Shown: positions 40,415-47,469 of the stretch, in pieces | How positions within the stretch are numbered: position 1 is the stretch's first letter | Layout: each line of letters begins with the position of its first letter | Assembly (NCBI GenBank): GCA_030263595.1 | Contig: SZPG01000020.1 | Span: 1 to 64,000, forward strand | DNA: 64,000 bases | Origin: Chloroflexi bacterium CFX6 | GTDB lineage: Bacteria; Chloroflexota; Anaerolineae; Anaerolineales; Villigracilaceae | Direction: 5' to 3' | Translations under genes and position numbers: made by a program | Notes under the pieces: model-generated | Told to the model about the DNA's origin: nothing | Databases searched by the model: none | What the model saw: only the letters and a program-made list of their open reading frames with translations

Positions 40415-41401
40415 ATGACCACCGCTTCCGCGCCCGGCAAGATCATCCTCTTCGGCGAACACGCTGTCGTCTACGGACGACCCGCGCTGGCTGTACCGGT
40501 TACGCAAGTCCATGCGGATGTGGAGGTCGCCGTTTCAGACCGCCCCGGCATCTGGATCAGCGCCCCGGGCATTGACCTTCACGCCGAACTGAACTCGCTT
40601 CCCTCCGACCATCCGATTGCCGCGGTCATCCATAACTTTCTCTTCCTCTCGCGCGTCCCTCACCCCCAGCCCCTCTCCCAAAGGGAGAGGGGGGGCAAAG
40701 TCCCGAATCTCGAAATCACGATCGCCTCCACCATCCCCGTCGCCTCCGGTCTCGGCTCCGGCGCGGCAGTGACGGTCGCCCTCCTCCGCGCGCTATCGTC
40801 ACACCTTCATTATGCGATGACCAATGAGGAGATCAACGCGTTCGCGTACGAGATCGAAAAACTCCATCACGGCACGCCTTCGGGGATTGACAACACGGTC
40901 GTCACGTATGCAAAGCCGGTTTACTTCGTAAAGGGTCAGCCCATTGAGATATTGCAGGTCGGCAAACCGTTCACCATCGTCATCGGCGATACCGGCCTCC
41001 CCGCGCCGACGAAGGAATCCGTGGGCGATGTGAGGAAATTATGGGAGGTTGATAAATCGAAATGGGAAAACATGTTCGACCAGGTTGGAGAAATCGCAAA
41101 GCAGGCGCGTAACGCGTTGAAAAGTGGAAAGCCTGCCCTGAGCGCAGTCGAAGGGTGGAAAGAGTTGGGCGGTTTGATGAACGACAATCACGCGCTTTTG
41201 CAGGAGATGACCGTCTCTTCGCCCGAACTCGACAGGCTGGTTTCGGCGGCGCGCAATGCCGGGGCGCTGGGAGCAAAACTCAGCGGCGGAGGACGCGGCG
41301 GCAATATGATCGCGCTGGTGGATTTTGAGAAAGCGGAAGCGGTCGCATCCGCTTTGACCTCCGCCGGGGCAAAACGGACTTTGATCACAACGGTTGGATG
41401 A
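40415..41401 (+). CDS. mvk: Mevalonate kinase with two in-frame repeat inserts
   Basis: 328 residues of the GHMP kinase fold. SAPGKIILFGEHAVVYG (5-21) is motif 1, IPVASGLGSGAAVTVALL (about 107-124) is the phosphate loop, EKLHHGTPSGIDNTVV (about 148) has the catalytic Asp, and KLSGGGRGGNMIAL (about 287) is motif 3. It phosphorylates mevalonate, feeding isopentenyl diphosphate synthesis. Two segments look inserted: PHPQPLSQRERG at about 82-93, and KPALSAVEG at about 239-247. Both are encoded by repeats seen elsewhere in this window. Their positions fall in loops, and the motifs on both sides are intact. No other mevalonate-pathway gene lies in the window. Confidence 0.93.
   Translation: MTTASAPGKIILFGEHAVVYGRPALAVPVTQVHADVEVAVSDRPGIWISAPGIDLHAELNSLPSDHPIAAVIHNFLFLSRVPHPQPLSQRERGGKVPNLEITIASTIPVASGLGSGAAVTVALLRALSSHLHYAMTNEEINAFAYEIEKLHHGTPSGIDNTVVTYAKPVYFVKGQPIEILQVGKPFTIVIGDTGLPAPTKESVGDVRKLWEVDKSKWENMFDQVGEIAKQARNALKSGKPALSAVEGWKELGGLMNDNHALLQEMTVSSPELDRLVSAARNAGALGAKLSGGGRGGNMIALVDFEKAEAVASALTSAGAKRTLITTVG
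40658..40693 (+). repeat. Palindromic cacccc/ctctccc repeat inside mvk
   Basis: cctcacccccagcccctctc is followed by ccaaagggagagggg. It forms a hairpin (ctctccc with gggagag). The same element lies before radA (52817-52852) and, decayed, at 24517. In mvk it is translated as PHPQPLSQRERG. Confidence 0.85.
41122..41162 (+). repeat. 41-nt repeat inside mvk
   Basis: Starts aagtggaaagcctgccctga and ends gtcgaagggtggaaag. Identical to the tlyA copy over all 41 bases; the DEAD-helicase copy (44864-44904) differs at 3 positions. Read in mvk as SGKPALSAVEGWKE. Confidence 0.95.
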
Positions 41402-41437
41402 CGCCCGATCGCGCCGCGCCCTCGAACGAAACTCTGC

Positions 41438-41466
41438 TTTTCACTTCCCAGCCGAAGCGTTATAAT
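41438..41466 (+). promoter_or_regulatory. Candidate promoter of the A1408-methyltransferase leader
   Basis: A perfect TATAAT (41461-41466) is 17 bases after TTTTCA (41438-41443, 4 of 6 matches to TTGACA). The leader ORF starts 8 bases after the -10 box, so its mRNA would be leaderless or nearly so. Confidence 0.55.
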
Positions 41467-41473
41467 GTCCGCC

Positions 41474-41506
41474 ATGAACAAGTTCCTCGCCCGCCCTCCC
41501 TGTTAA
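41474..41506 (+). CDS. Candidate 10-residue leader peptide of the rRNA methyltransferase gene
   Basis: ATG at 41474 opens MNKFLARPPC and a TAA. It begins right at the predicted transcription start, 183 bases before the methyltransferase gene on the same strand. Drug-inducible rRNA-methyltransferase genes (erm type) often have such short ORFs, on which an antibiotic-bound ribosome stalls. The peptide ends in ARPPC, with two prolines next to the stop, which could slow ribosomes. It may also be a chance frame; the evidence is only its place and spacing. Confidence 0.4.
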   Translation: MNKFLARPPC

Positions 41507-41526
41507 TTCATCGCTGAACCCCAAAC

Positions 41527-41683
41527 GGTACGCGCGTACAGCGGGGACTATTTCGCGTTTTCCATAACTCGTAGAAAACCGACTCCCGACGATCTCGACG
41601 GCGCCTGACGAACCAGGCGCATCTTCGCGCGCGGTCCGCCCCGCTCCATTCTGTCTCGTTCGATCCCAACGACAGAATGGAGG
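41527..41683 (+). promoter_or_regulatory. Structured 5' leader with hairpins; last stem overlaps the Shine-Dalgarno
   Basis: Four inverted repeats in order: GTACGCGCGTAC (41528-41539); GTTTTC (41557-41562) with GAAAAC (41574-41579); GCGCCTG (41601-41607) with CAGGCGC (41614-41620); and CCATTCTGTC (41646-41655) with GACAGAATGG (41671-41680), extended by GTT/AAC. The last 3' arm covers the first two bases of the GGAGG at 41679-41683. This could limit translation of the downstream gene until the stem opens. Confidence 0.5.
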
Positions 41684-41689
41684 TTTCGC

Positions 41690-42289
41690 ATGGAAACTAT
41701 TCGGGGCAGAATGTCCCTTGATTTGAACTTGAACGAACTAATGGAACGGATCGCAAATTACAACCGCGTCGCACTCGATCTCGGCACGGGCGACGGTCGC
41801 TACGTGCGCTGCATGGCGGAACGACATCCCGGAAATTTTTTCATCGGCATGGATGCGTGCCGCGAGAACCTGCGCGCCAACTCACAGAGAAAACTGCCGA
41901 ACGCGCTCTTCGTCATTGCCGGAGCGCAGGCTTTGCCGCGCGAGTTGAACGGACTGGCATCACACATCACGATCAACTTCCCGTGGGGCAGCCTGCTCGA
42001 AAGCCTGTTGAACGACGACCCATCCTTGATGAACGGGCTTTCCTCCATCACACGTCTGCGCGCAGGGATGGAGGTTCTCCTCAACGCAGAGGCGCTCGCC
42101 ATGGCAGGCTGGTCATTGGAATCGGGCGCGGACCAGATCGAACGCCTCCTGAACGCCGCCGGTTGGAAAACAAAATCACGCGCATTCTTGGACGCGCCGG
42201 CTTTGCGTTCCGTCCCGACCACGTGGGCGAAACGTCTCGCCTTTGGGCGCGACCCGCGCGCGATGCGATTGAGTTTGATAAAGGGATGA
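41690..42289 (+). CDS. 16S rRNA (adenine-1408 N1) methyltransferase-like protein, KamB/NpmA family
   Basis: 199 residues from ATG 41690, with GGAGG 6 bases upstream. LDLGTGDGRYVRCMAERHP (29-47) is SAM motif I of the m1A1408 family, FFIGMDACRENLRANS (50-65) follows, and LFVIAGAQALPREL (73-86) and SHITINFPWGSLL (91-103) come next. The two tryptophans known to sandwich the target adenine are both present: W99 in NFPWGS and W179 in VPTTWAKRLAFGRDP. Family members either confer resistance to kanamycin- and apramycin-type aminoglycosides or have lost strong activity, so resistance is possible but not proven. A strong terminator follows. Confidence 0.88.
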   Translation: METIRGRMSLDLNLNELMERIANYNRVALDLGTGDGRYVRCMAERHPGNFFIGMDACRENLRANSQRKLPNALFVIAGAQALPRELNGLASHITINFPWGSLLESLLNDDPSLMNGLSSITRLRAGMEVLLNAEALAMAGWSLESGADQIERLLNAAGWKTKSRAFLDAPALRSVPTTWAKRLAFGRDPRAMRLSLIKG

Positions 42290-42294
42290 TCGAA

Positions 42295-42327
42295 ACCGTC
42301 CCGAAGGATCGAATCCTTCGGGACGGT
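42295..42327. terminator. Bidirectional terminator between convergent genes
   Basis: Perfect 15-bp stem ACCGTCCCGAAGGAT / ATCCTTCGGGACGGT (42295-42309 and 42313-42327) with a 3-base loop. It lies between the A1408-methyltransferase gene (plus) and the CoA-binding gene (minus). Confidence 0.8.
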
Positions 42328-42338
42328 AAAACAGGTCG

Positions 42339-42764
42339 TTACAACCCAACCGGCTTCGGTCCGATATTGAACCGGCGGTGCATGGCGCGCATACAGGCAT
42401 CCATCACCACCTGCAAGCCCGCCTGGCGCGCCTTCTGCGCGGCTTCCTCGTTGACGATGCCCTCCTGCATCCACACCGCCTTCGCGCCGATCCTGATCGC
42501 CTCCTCCACCACCGGCGGAACGTCCTCGGGCTTGCGAAAGACCTGCACCACATCCACTTTTTCGGGAATGGACGACAGGTCGGGATAAGCCTTTTCGCCC
42601 AGGATCTCCGCCGCGGTCGGGTTGACGGGAACGATCTTATAGCCCTGTCCCTTCAAATAGGACGCGACCCCGTAACTCTCCTTGTCCGGGTTGGAGGACA
42701 ATCCCACGCTGGCAATCGTATTCACAGACAGAAGAATTTCCTTCATCATTTGATCGTCGTTCAT
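42339..42764 (-). CDS. CoA-binding domain protein (YccU family)
   Basis: 141 residues of a Rossmann fold. ASVGLSSNPDKESYGVASYLKGQGYKIVPVNP (about 18-49) is the CoA_binding_2 signature; VDVVQVFRKPEDVPPVVEEAI and KAVWMQEGIVNEEAAQKARQAGL (about 95-117) follow. VMDACMRAMHRR is the usual C-terminal motif with its Cys. The cellular role is unknown in the family, perhaps CoA or persulfide related. An upstream gggagag-like site gives a ribosome-binding site. It is convergent with the rRNA methyltransferase gene. Confidence 0.85.
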   Translation of the reverse strand: MNDDQMMKEILLSVNTIASVGLSSNPDKESYGVASYLKGQGYKIVPVNPTAAEILGEKAYPDLSSIPEKVDVVQVFRKPEDVPPVVEEAIRIGAKAVWMQEGIVNEEAAQKARQAGLQVVMDACMRAMHRRFNIGPKPVGL

Positions 42765-42785
42765 GTTCTCTCCTTTGGATGTTCA

Positions 42786-42834
42786 GGTCATTGCGAACCG
42801 TGAAGCGGTGAAGCGATCTCCTCGCCTGCCATGA
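42786..42834. repeat. Partial MITE-like repeat
   Basis: Contains aggtcattgcgaaccg, gaagcgatctcctcg and gccatgag. Only half of the cattgcgag family is present. It lies between two minus-strand genes. Confidence 0.5.
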
Positions 42835-42840
42835 GATGGA

Positions 42841-44226
42841 CTACGATTTATTGATCCTCACCGGCAGCGCCGTTTTGAACTTCGTCTCGCCGGGCTTCGA
42901 TTCGACCAGCAACTGCCCGTGATGACGGTTGACAATAATATCATGCGAAATGTGCAGACCCAGCCCCGTCCCTTTGCCGGGCGGTTTCGTCGTAAAGAAC
43001 GGCTCGTAGATCCTGGATTGGATCTCTTCCGGTATGCCCGGCCCGTTATCAATGATCTCCACCACCACGTCCCCATCCGCCTGATAGGTCCGTATCCTGA
43101 TCTCGCCCTTCCCGTTCATCGCGTCCACCGCGTTGTCAATGATGTTCGTCCACACCTGGTTCAACTCGCTGGCATACGCCTCGATGCGCGGCAGGTCGGG
43201 CGAATACTCGCGCTTCACCGTCACGCCGTGTTTCAATTTGTGCTGCATGATGACCAGCGTATTCTCCAGCCCCTCGTGCACGTCCACTTCGAGCAGCGGC
43301 GCCTGATCGAGATACGTATACGCCTTCATCGCCTGTACGATCTGCGAGATTCGTTCGGTCGCCTGCTGGACTTCCCGCAACAATCCCACCGTCATGCAGC
43401 CGATTCCCAGCCATTGGACGGCGAGGTCGAAGCACACGCTATCCTTCAACTTTTCCAGTTCGGCGGCGTTCCACCCGAAGTTGACCATCGCCGGAGCGAA
43501 TTCCCACGCGGACCCGATGCCGTTCGCCTCCAACCACGCCTGAAGTTGATCCACCAACTCGATCCGCTCCAACGCCTCGATTTCGAGCGGGGACGCGAAG
43601 CGCCGCGACGATTCCTGCATAAAGGCATCGAGCCAGTCCGTCTGATTATGCCTGAAAGCCGTCGCCTCGATCTGATGCGTCAGGATCTGCAACTTCAACA
43701 GGGTCTTGTTCAACTCCGAGGCGCTTCGCTGCGCCGCGGCGGCGGGATTGTTCAACTCGTGCGCCAGCCCCGCGCTCAACGTGCCGAGCGCCGCCATCCG
43801 TTCCTGCTGGTGGAGCAGGGCGTCATTTTGACTCAAGCGCGCCATCACCCAGCGCAGGACAGCCATCGCCGCGGACGGGCTGGTCGAAAGCAGGTTATCG
43901 AAGACCTCCTTTGAAATGCGCAATACCTCGCAATCGGTGACGGCGGTCACGGTGGCGGAACGCGGCGACTGCGAAAGCAATGCCATTTCGCCCAGTACGT
44001 CCCCCGCATTGCGGACGTCTATTTTGATCAGCGACTGCCCCGATTGTTTCGTCACTTCGAATCTTCCGCTCACCACCACATACGCCGTATCGCCCGGCTC
44101 GCCCTGTTTGATCAGCGCCTCGCCCGCGCGCAAAGAGACCGGCTCGGCGCTATCCACGAGTTGCCGTAACTCCTCGTCGGACAAGCCCTCGAAGAGGGGG
44201 GATTTGCGGAGGTCGTTGAGGTTCAT
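42841..44226 (-). CDS. Cyclic-nucleotide-binding sensor histidine kinase
   Basis: 461 residues. Residues 1-125 form a CRP-type cNMP-binding domain (LFEGLSDEELRQLVDSAEPV, GEALIKQGEPGDTAYVV, and GEMALLSQSPRSATVTA, which matches the phosphate-binding cassette with conserved Glu and Arg). A histidine-phosphotransfer motif follows: GLAHELNNPAAAA with H156. The ATPase domain has ELNQVWTNIIDNAVDAM (N box), DNGPGIPEE (G1), PFFTTKPPGKGTGLGLHIS (F/G2). No membrane segment, so it senses in the cytosol. No response regulator is adjacent. A class III nucleotide cyclase gene lies about 2.4 kb away (46637), hinting at a cAMP or cGMP link. Confidence 0.92.
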   Translation of the reverse strand: MNLNDLRKSPLFEGLSDEELRQLVDSAEPVSLRAGEALIKQGEPGDTAYVVVSGRFEVTKQSGQSLIKIDVRNAGDVLGEMALLSQSPRSATVTAVTDCEVLRISKEVFDNLLSTSPSAAMAVLRWVMARLSQNDALLHQQERMAALGTLSAGLAHELNNPAAAAQRSASELNKTLLKLQILTHQIEATAFRHNQTDWLDAFMQESSRRFASPLEIEALERIELVDQLQAWLEANGIGSAWEFAPAMVNFGWNAAELEKLKDSVCFDLAVQWLGIGCMTVGLLREVQQATERISQIVQAMKAYTYLDQAPLLEVDVHEGLENTLVIMQHKLKHGVTVKREYSPDLPRIEAYASELNQVWTNIIDNAVDAMNGKGEIRIRTYQADGDVVVEIIDNGPGIPEEIQSRIYEPFFTTKPPGKGTGLGLHISHDIIVNRHHGQLLVESKPGETKFKTALPVRINKS

Positions 44227-44524
44227 GCTTTACAACACGTCTCCAGGTGAGAGCATACGAATTGGTGTTGGGACGCGGACTAACGCGGATGGACGCGGAT
44301 TTTTCGAGGAACTGCCCGAAGAAGCGCCTTGCATCCGCGTTTTCTGCGTGCTTCGCGATCGGCGCCCCATTTTTAAGAGTGTAAGGTAATCAGTTCAGCG
44401 CTCTTTTAATTGTAATCGAATGCGCTCAAGGTTATTCGGAATCGGACGACGGCTCTCCGGGGATTTCCGTGATTCCGGGCGCGGAGATTCACGGAAAAAA
44501 ATCCGTGTCCTTCGTGAAATAAAA
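44227..44524. other. Gap with degenerate direct repeats
   Basis: About 300 bases without a gene that I can support. It contains gacgcggactaacgcgg-type units (44274-44303), a second set with ggggatttccgtgattccgg, and atccgtgtccttcgtgaaat. These are simple-repeat families of the kind seen between genes elsewhere in the window. A shadow ORF on the plus strand was disregarded. Confidence 0.4.
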
Positions 44525-44545
44525 AGTCCCCGAAAGTCGGGGACT
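44525..44545 (-). terminator. Terminator of the DEAD-box helicase gene
   Basis: AGTCCCCGA (44525-44533) and TCGGGGACT (44537-44545), 9 bp, loop 3. On the minus strand the stem is followed by TTTTT. It lies 7 bases after the helicase stop codon. Confidence 0.85.
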
Positions 44546-44551
44546 GTCAGA

Positions 44552-46237
44552 TCACTTCGCTCTTGCCAGGCTGAACTTCTCTTTTCCGATGCGGTAATTC
44601 CCGTTGTGGGTCATCACCTGCTCGATCAGATCCTCGGGGATGTCCACGAACGTCATCTTATCCTCGATGCGGATCTTGCCGATGCTGTAGCCCGGGATAT
44701 TGGCGTGGAAGGCAATCGTCCCGACGATGTCATTCGGGCGGATTCCGCTCGACCTGCCTTTATTCAACTTCAAGCGGACCATCCCTTCCTCGTGCGACGA
44801 GTCGCCGCGCCGCCGGTTATTGCTCCCGTTTCTTGCACCTTCGCGCCGCCCAAGCCTCTCCTTCTTTCCACCCTTCGGCTGCGCTCTGGGCAGGCTTTCT
44901 ACTTTCCACTTTCTATCGTCCCTTACTTCCGCGATCTCGGCGATCGGTCTCTGCTTCTCGTCCGCGCGCGCGATCTTGATGGCGGCGGCGGCGATACTGG
45001 TTACGTCAAAGCCGGCATCCATGAGTTCCTGCACCATCTCGAGTTCGCGCTTGTAACGTCCGCGCCCAAGCCAGATTTTCATCGTCTCGACGACCTTGTT
45101 CTCGCGGTGACGATGAATATCGCCAACAGAGGGGATTTCCATCTGGGTGATCTGCTGCCTGGTCAATGCTTCCACTTCGCGCAGACGGCGTTTTTCCCTT
45201 GGAGAAAGCAGCGTGATGGCGACGCCTGTCTTGCCCGCGCGCCCCGTCCGCCCGATGCGATGGATGTACACCTCCGCATCGTCGGGGAGATGATAGTTGA
45301 AGACATGCGAGATGTCTTCGATGTCCAGTCCGCGCGCGGCGACATCAGTGGCGACCAGCACTTTGAGTTGGTTGGAGCGGAAACGTCCCAGCACACGTTC
45401 GCGGGCGTTCTGGTCGAGGTCGCCGTGGATGGCTTCGGCAGGGATGCCGCGCACGACCAGTTCGTTCGCGAGGGTCGCGGTCTCTGCGCGGGTGCGGGCA
45501 AAGATCAGCGCGCTTTTGATGGGTTCAACTTCAAACAGACGCGTCAGAGCGTTGGTCTTGTCCGCTTCGTGGACGAGGTAGTAGCGCTGTTCGATAGCCA
45601 GGGCGTTGGTGTTGTCTCGTTTAATGGTGACAGATTGAGGGTCCCGCATGAAGCGGTTTGCAAGGGAGCGGATGCGCGGAGGCAGGGTGGCGCTGAAGAG
45701 GGCGGTCTGTCGCTCCGCGGGAGTCTCGGCAAGGATCTTTTCCACGTCCTCCATGAATCCCATGTTGAGCATCTCGTCGGCTTCGTCTAGCACGAGGGTT
45801 TTGATGTGTTTGATGTTGAGGGCGTTGCGTTCGATGAGGTCGAGCAGGCGACCGGGCGTTCCGACCACGATGTCCACGCCGCGGTTGAGTTTGCCGATCT
45901 GCGGTCCGTAAGGCTGACCGCCATAGACGGCGAGCACCCGCACGTTGAGATGTTTGCCGTACTCGTTCATCGAATCGGCGACCTGCAGGGCGAGTTCGCG
46001 CGTGGGCGCGAGCACCAACGCCTGCACATGTCTTTGCGGTTGAAAGTTATGGAGGATGGGGAGGGCGAAGGCGGCGGTCTTGCCGGTGCCGGTCTGCGCC
46101 TGACCGATCACGTCCGCGCCGGTGAGCATGATGGGAATCAGCGCGGCTTGAATCGGCGTCGGCGTGGAATAGCCGAGTTCGGTAATCGCCTGCACGACCT
46201 CGTCGCGCAGGTTGAGGGAGGTAAATTCGGTTGTCAT
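44552..46237 (-). CDS. deaD: DEAD-box ATP-dependent RNA helicase with DbpA-type RNA-binding domain
   Basis: 561 residues from ATG 46237. Q motif near TPTPIQ (25-30), AQTGTGKT (47-54, Walker A), PTRELALQ, TPGRLLDL, VLDEADEML (about 150), SATLPP (about 183), then the second RecA domain with ARTRAET, ATDVAARGLD and HRIGRTGRAGKTG. A C-terminal DbpA-like domain (RLKLNKGRSSGIRPNDIVGTI, about 485) binds RNA. Between the linker and this domain a Lys/Arg-rich tract contains a segment encoded by the 41-nt repeat (about residues 445-458, KWKVESLPRAQPKGG). Such CsdA-like helicases help ribosome assembly and cold growth. AAGGA precedes the ATG. Confidence 0.95.
   Translation of the reverse strand: MTTEFTSLNLRDEVVQAITELGYSTPTPIQAALIPIMLTGADVIGQAQTGTGKTAAFALPILHNFQPQRHVQALVLAPTRELALQVADSMNEYGKHLNVRVLAVYGGQPYGPQIGKLNRGVDIVVGTPGRLLDLIERNALNIKHIKTLVLDEADEMLNMGFMEDVEKILAETPAERQTALFSATLPPRIRSLANRFMRDPQSVTIKRDNTNALAIEQRYYLVHEADKTNALTRLFEVEPIKSALIFARTRAETATLANELVVRGIPAEAIHGDLDQNARERVLGRFRSNQLKVLVATDVAARGLDIEDISHVFNYHLPDDAEVYIHRIGRTGRAGKTGVAITLLSPREKRRLREVEALTRQQITQMEIPSVGDIHRHRENKVVETMKIWLGRGRYKRELEMVQELMDAGFDVTSIAAAAIKIARADEKQRPIAEIAEVRDDRKWKVESLPRAQPKGGKKERLGRREGARNGSNNRRRGDSSHEEGMVRLKLNKGRSSGIRPNDIVGTIAFHANIPGYSIGKIRIEDKMTFVDIPEDLIEQVMTHNGNYRIGKEKFSLARAK
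44864..44904 (-). repeat. 41-nt repeat variant inside the DEAD helicase gene
   Basis: Three mismatches from the identical mvk and tlyA copies. It is translated within the basic linker before the DbpA domain; adjacent ctttccactttcta units belong to the same pyrimidine-rich family as the array at 36969. Confidence 0.85.
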
Positions 46238-46250
46238 CGTTTTCCTTTTG

Positions 46251-46335
46251 TGTCGTTGCGAGCGACCATAGGGAGCGAAGCAATCTCCTCGCCGTGTAGG
46301 GAGATTGCTTCGGGCTATCGCCCTCGCAATGACAT
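46251..46335. repeat. MITE-like palindromic repeat upstream of the helicase
   Basis: Opens tgtcgttgcgag and closes ctcgcaatgacat. The inner words gaagcaatctcctcg and ggagattgcttcg are themselves inverted. It lies directly before the helicase start. Confidence 0.8.
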
Positions 46336-46419
46336 GATATGGGATGTTCCGATGACTCCGTTTCACTTCCTTCCTGCCAATCAGACTTGTCTTCGCAGAC
46401 GCGTCCGCCCAACAAAAAA

Positions 46420-46442
46420 GCCCGACCAAACTTCCATCGGGC
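46420..46442 (-). terminator. Orphan terminator upstream of the helicase gene
   Basis: GCCCGA (46420-46425) and TCGGGC (46437-46442), followed on the minus strand by TTTTTTG. No minus-strand gene lies upstream of it. It could end a small RNA or act in the helicase leader. Confidence 0.5.
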
Positions 46443-46636
46443 GTTCGTTAAGAGTGATCAAAACAATTCCCAGATTTTTTCGCTCTTATCCTGAGCGAAG
46501 CCGAAGGATCAGAGCCGCAAGAGTTTATCACAGTTCCCGAAAAAAGATAGGGTGAAACGTCGATCCCCGGAGGAGCCCATTTCTCTTTTATAATCGAATC
46601 CCGGGAGATGCCCGGATCGCCTGGACGGTACATACC

Positions 46637-47419
46637 ATGAACGATAAAAAATTCGATCCCAATCAACTGTGGCGCGAATGGTTCAGCACCAACGCATTCG
46701 CAGTCGAAAAGCGTTTTTTTCGCAGACTGCGCATATTGCCGCGCGAACCTCGTTGCAAGTTTTGCAACGCGCCTTTTGAAGGATTGGGGAGCATTATTGT
46801 GCGTACCGTGTACGGCAAGAAGCAATCCAGTTTGAACCCGCGTTTCTGTAACATATGCGAGAGTTTTGCCAGCCAGAATCCCGGCGGGGCAGAAGTCGAA
46901 ATGAGCATGTTGTTCGCGGATGTCCGCGGCTCGACCGCGCTTTCAGAACGAATGACCCCTACGGATTTCAGCAAATTGATCAACCGTTTCTATATCGAGT
47001 CCGCAAAGATCATCACGCACGAAGACGGTCTGCTGGAAAAACTGGCAGGCGACGCGGTGGCAGCGTTTTGGGGAGCGGGGTTCGCCGGTCCGCATTACGC
47101 CCGGCGCACGCTGACCGCGGCGCAAAACCTGTCAAGGACCATGGAACGGCAGAACATCCCGGTTGGAATCGGCATCCACGCGGGGGTCGCCTTTTTCGGC
47201 GCGATGGGCGAGGCGAACGGCTTGATCAACATCTCAGCCATCGGCGACGAAGTCAATCTGGCGGCGCGGCTGGCATCCAGCGCGGCGGCGGGGGAGATCA
47301 TTGCGAGCGAGGTCATCCTCGAGCAGGTGGGTTTCGAAGCGGAGGGACTCGAGTCGCGGCGGCTGGAATTGAAGGGGATCAGCGAGCCGGTCACGGTCCG
47401 CGTGATGCGGAACGTATGA
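46637..47419 (+). CDS. Class III adenylate/guanylate cyclase with zinc-ribbon N-terminus
   Basis: 260 residues. Residues 35-80 hold CKFCNAPF and CNICESF, two CxxC pairs that likely bind zinc. The catalytic domain (about 88-250) has SMLFADVRGST with the first metal Asp, LEKLAGDAVAAFWG with the Lys and the second metal Asp, and SAIGDEVNLAARLAS with the Asn and Arg that stabilise the transition state; all catalytic positions look intact. Substrate (ATP or GTP) cannot be decided. A TATAAT box lies 42 bases upstream (46589-46594). The neighbouring cNMP-binding kinase could be a receiver of its product. Confidence 0.88.
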   Translation: MNDKKFDPNQLWREWFSTNAFAVEKRFFRRLRILPREPRCKFCNAPFEGLGSIIVRTVYGKKQSSLNPRFCNICESFASQNPGGAEVEMSMLFADVRGSTALSERMTPTDFSKLINRFYIESAKIITHEDGLLEKLAGDAVAAFWGAGFAGPHYARRTLTAAQNLSRTMERQNIPVGIGIHAGVAFFGAMGEANGLINISAIGDEVNLAARLASSAAAGEIIASEVILEQVGFEAEGLESRRLELKGISEPVTVRVMRNV

Positions 47420-47469
47420 TCCAGACCGTCTGACACAGCATCCGCGATCCGTCGTTTATAATTCCCCCA

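Noticed and set aside
44420-45790. Plus-strand frame of 456 codons opposite the DEAD helicase
   Set aside because: The helicase frame on the other strand has all motifs; this one has none.
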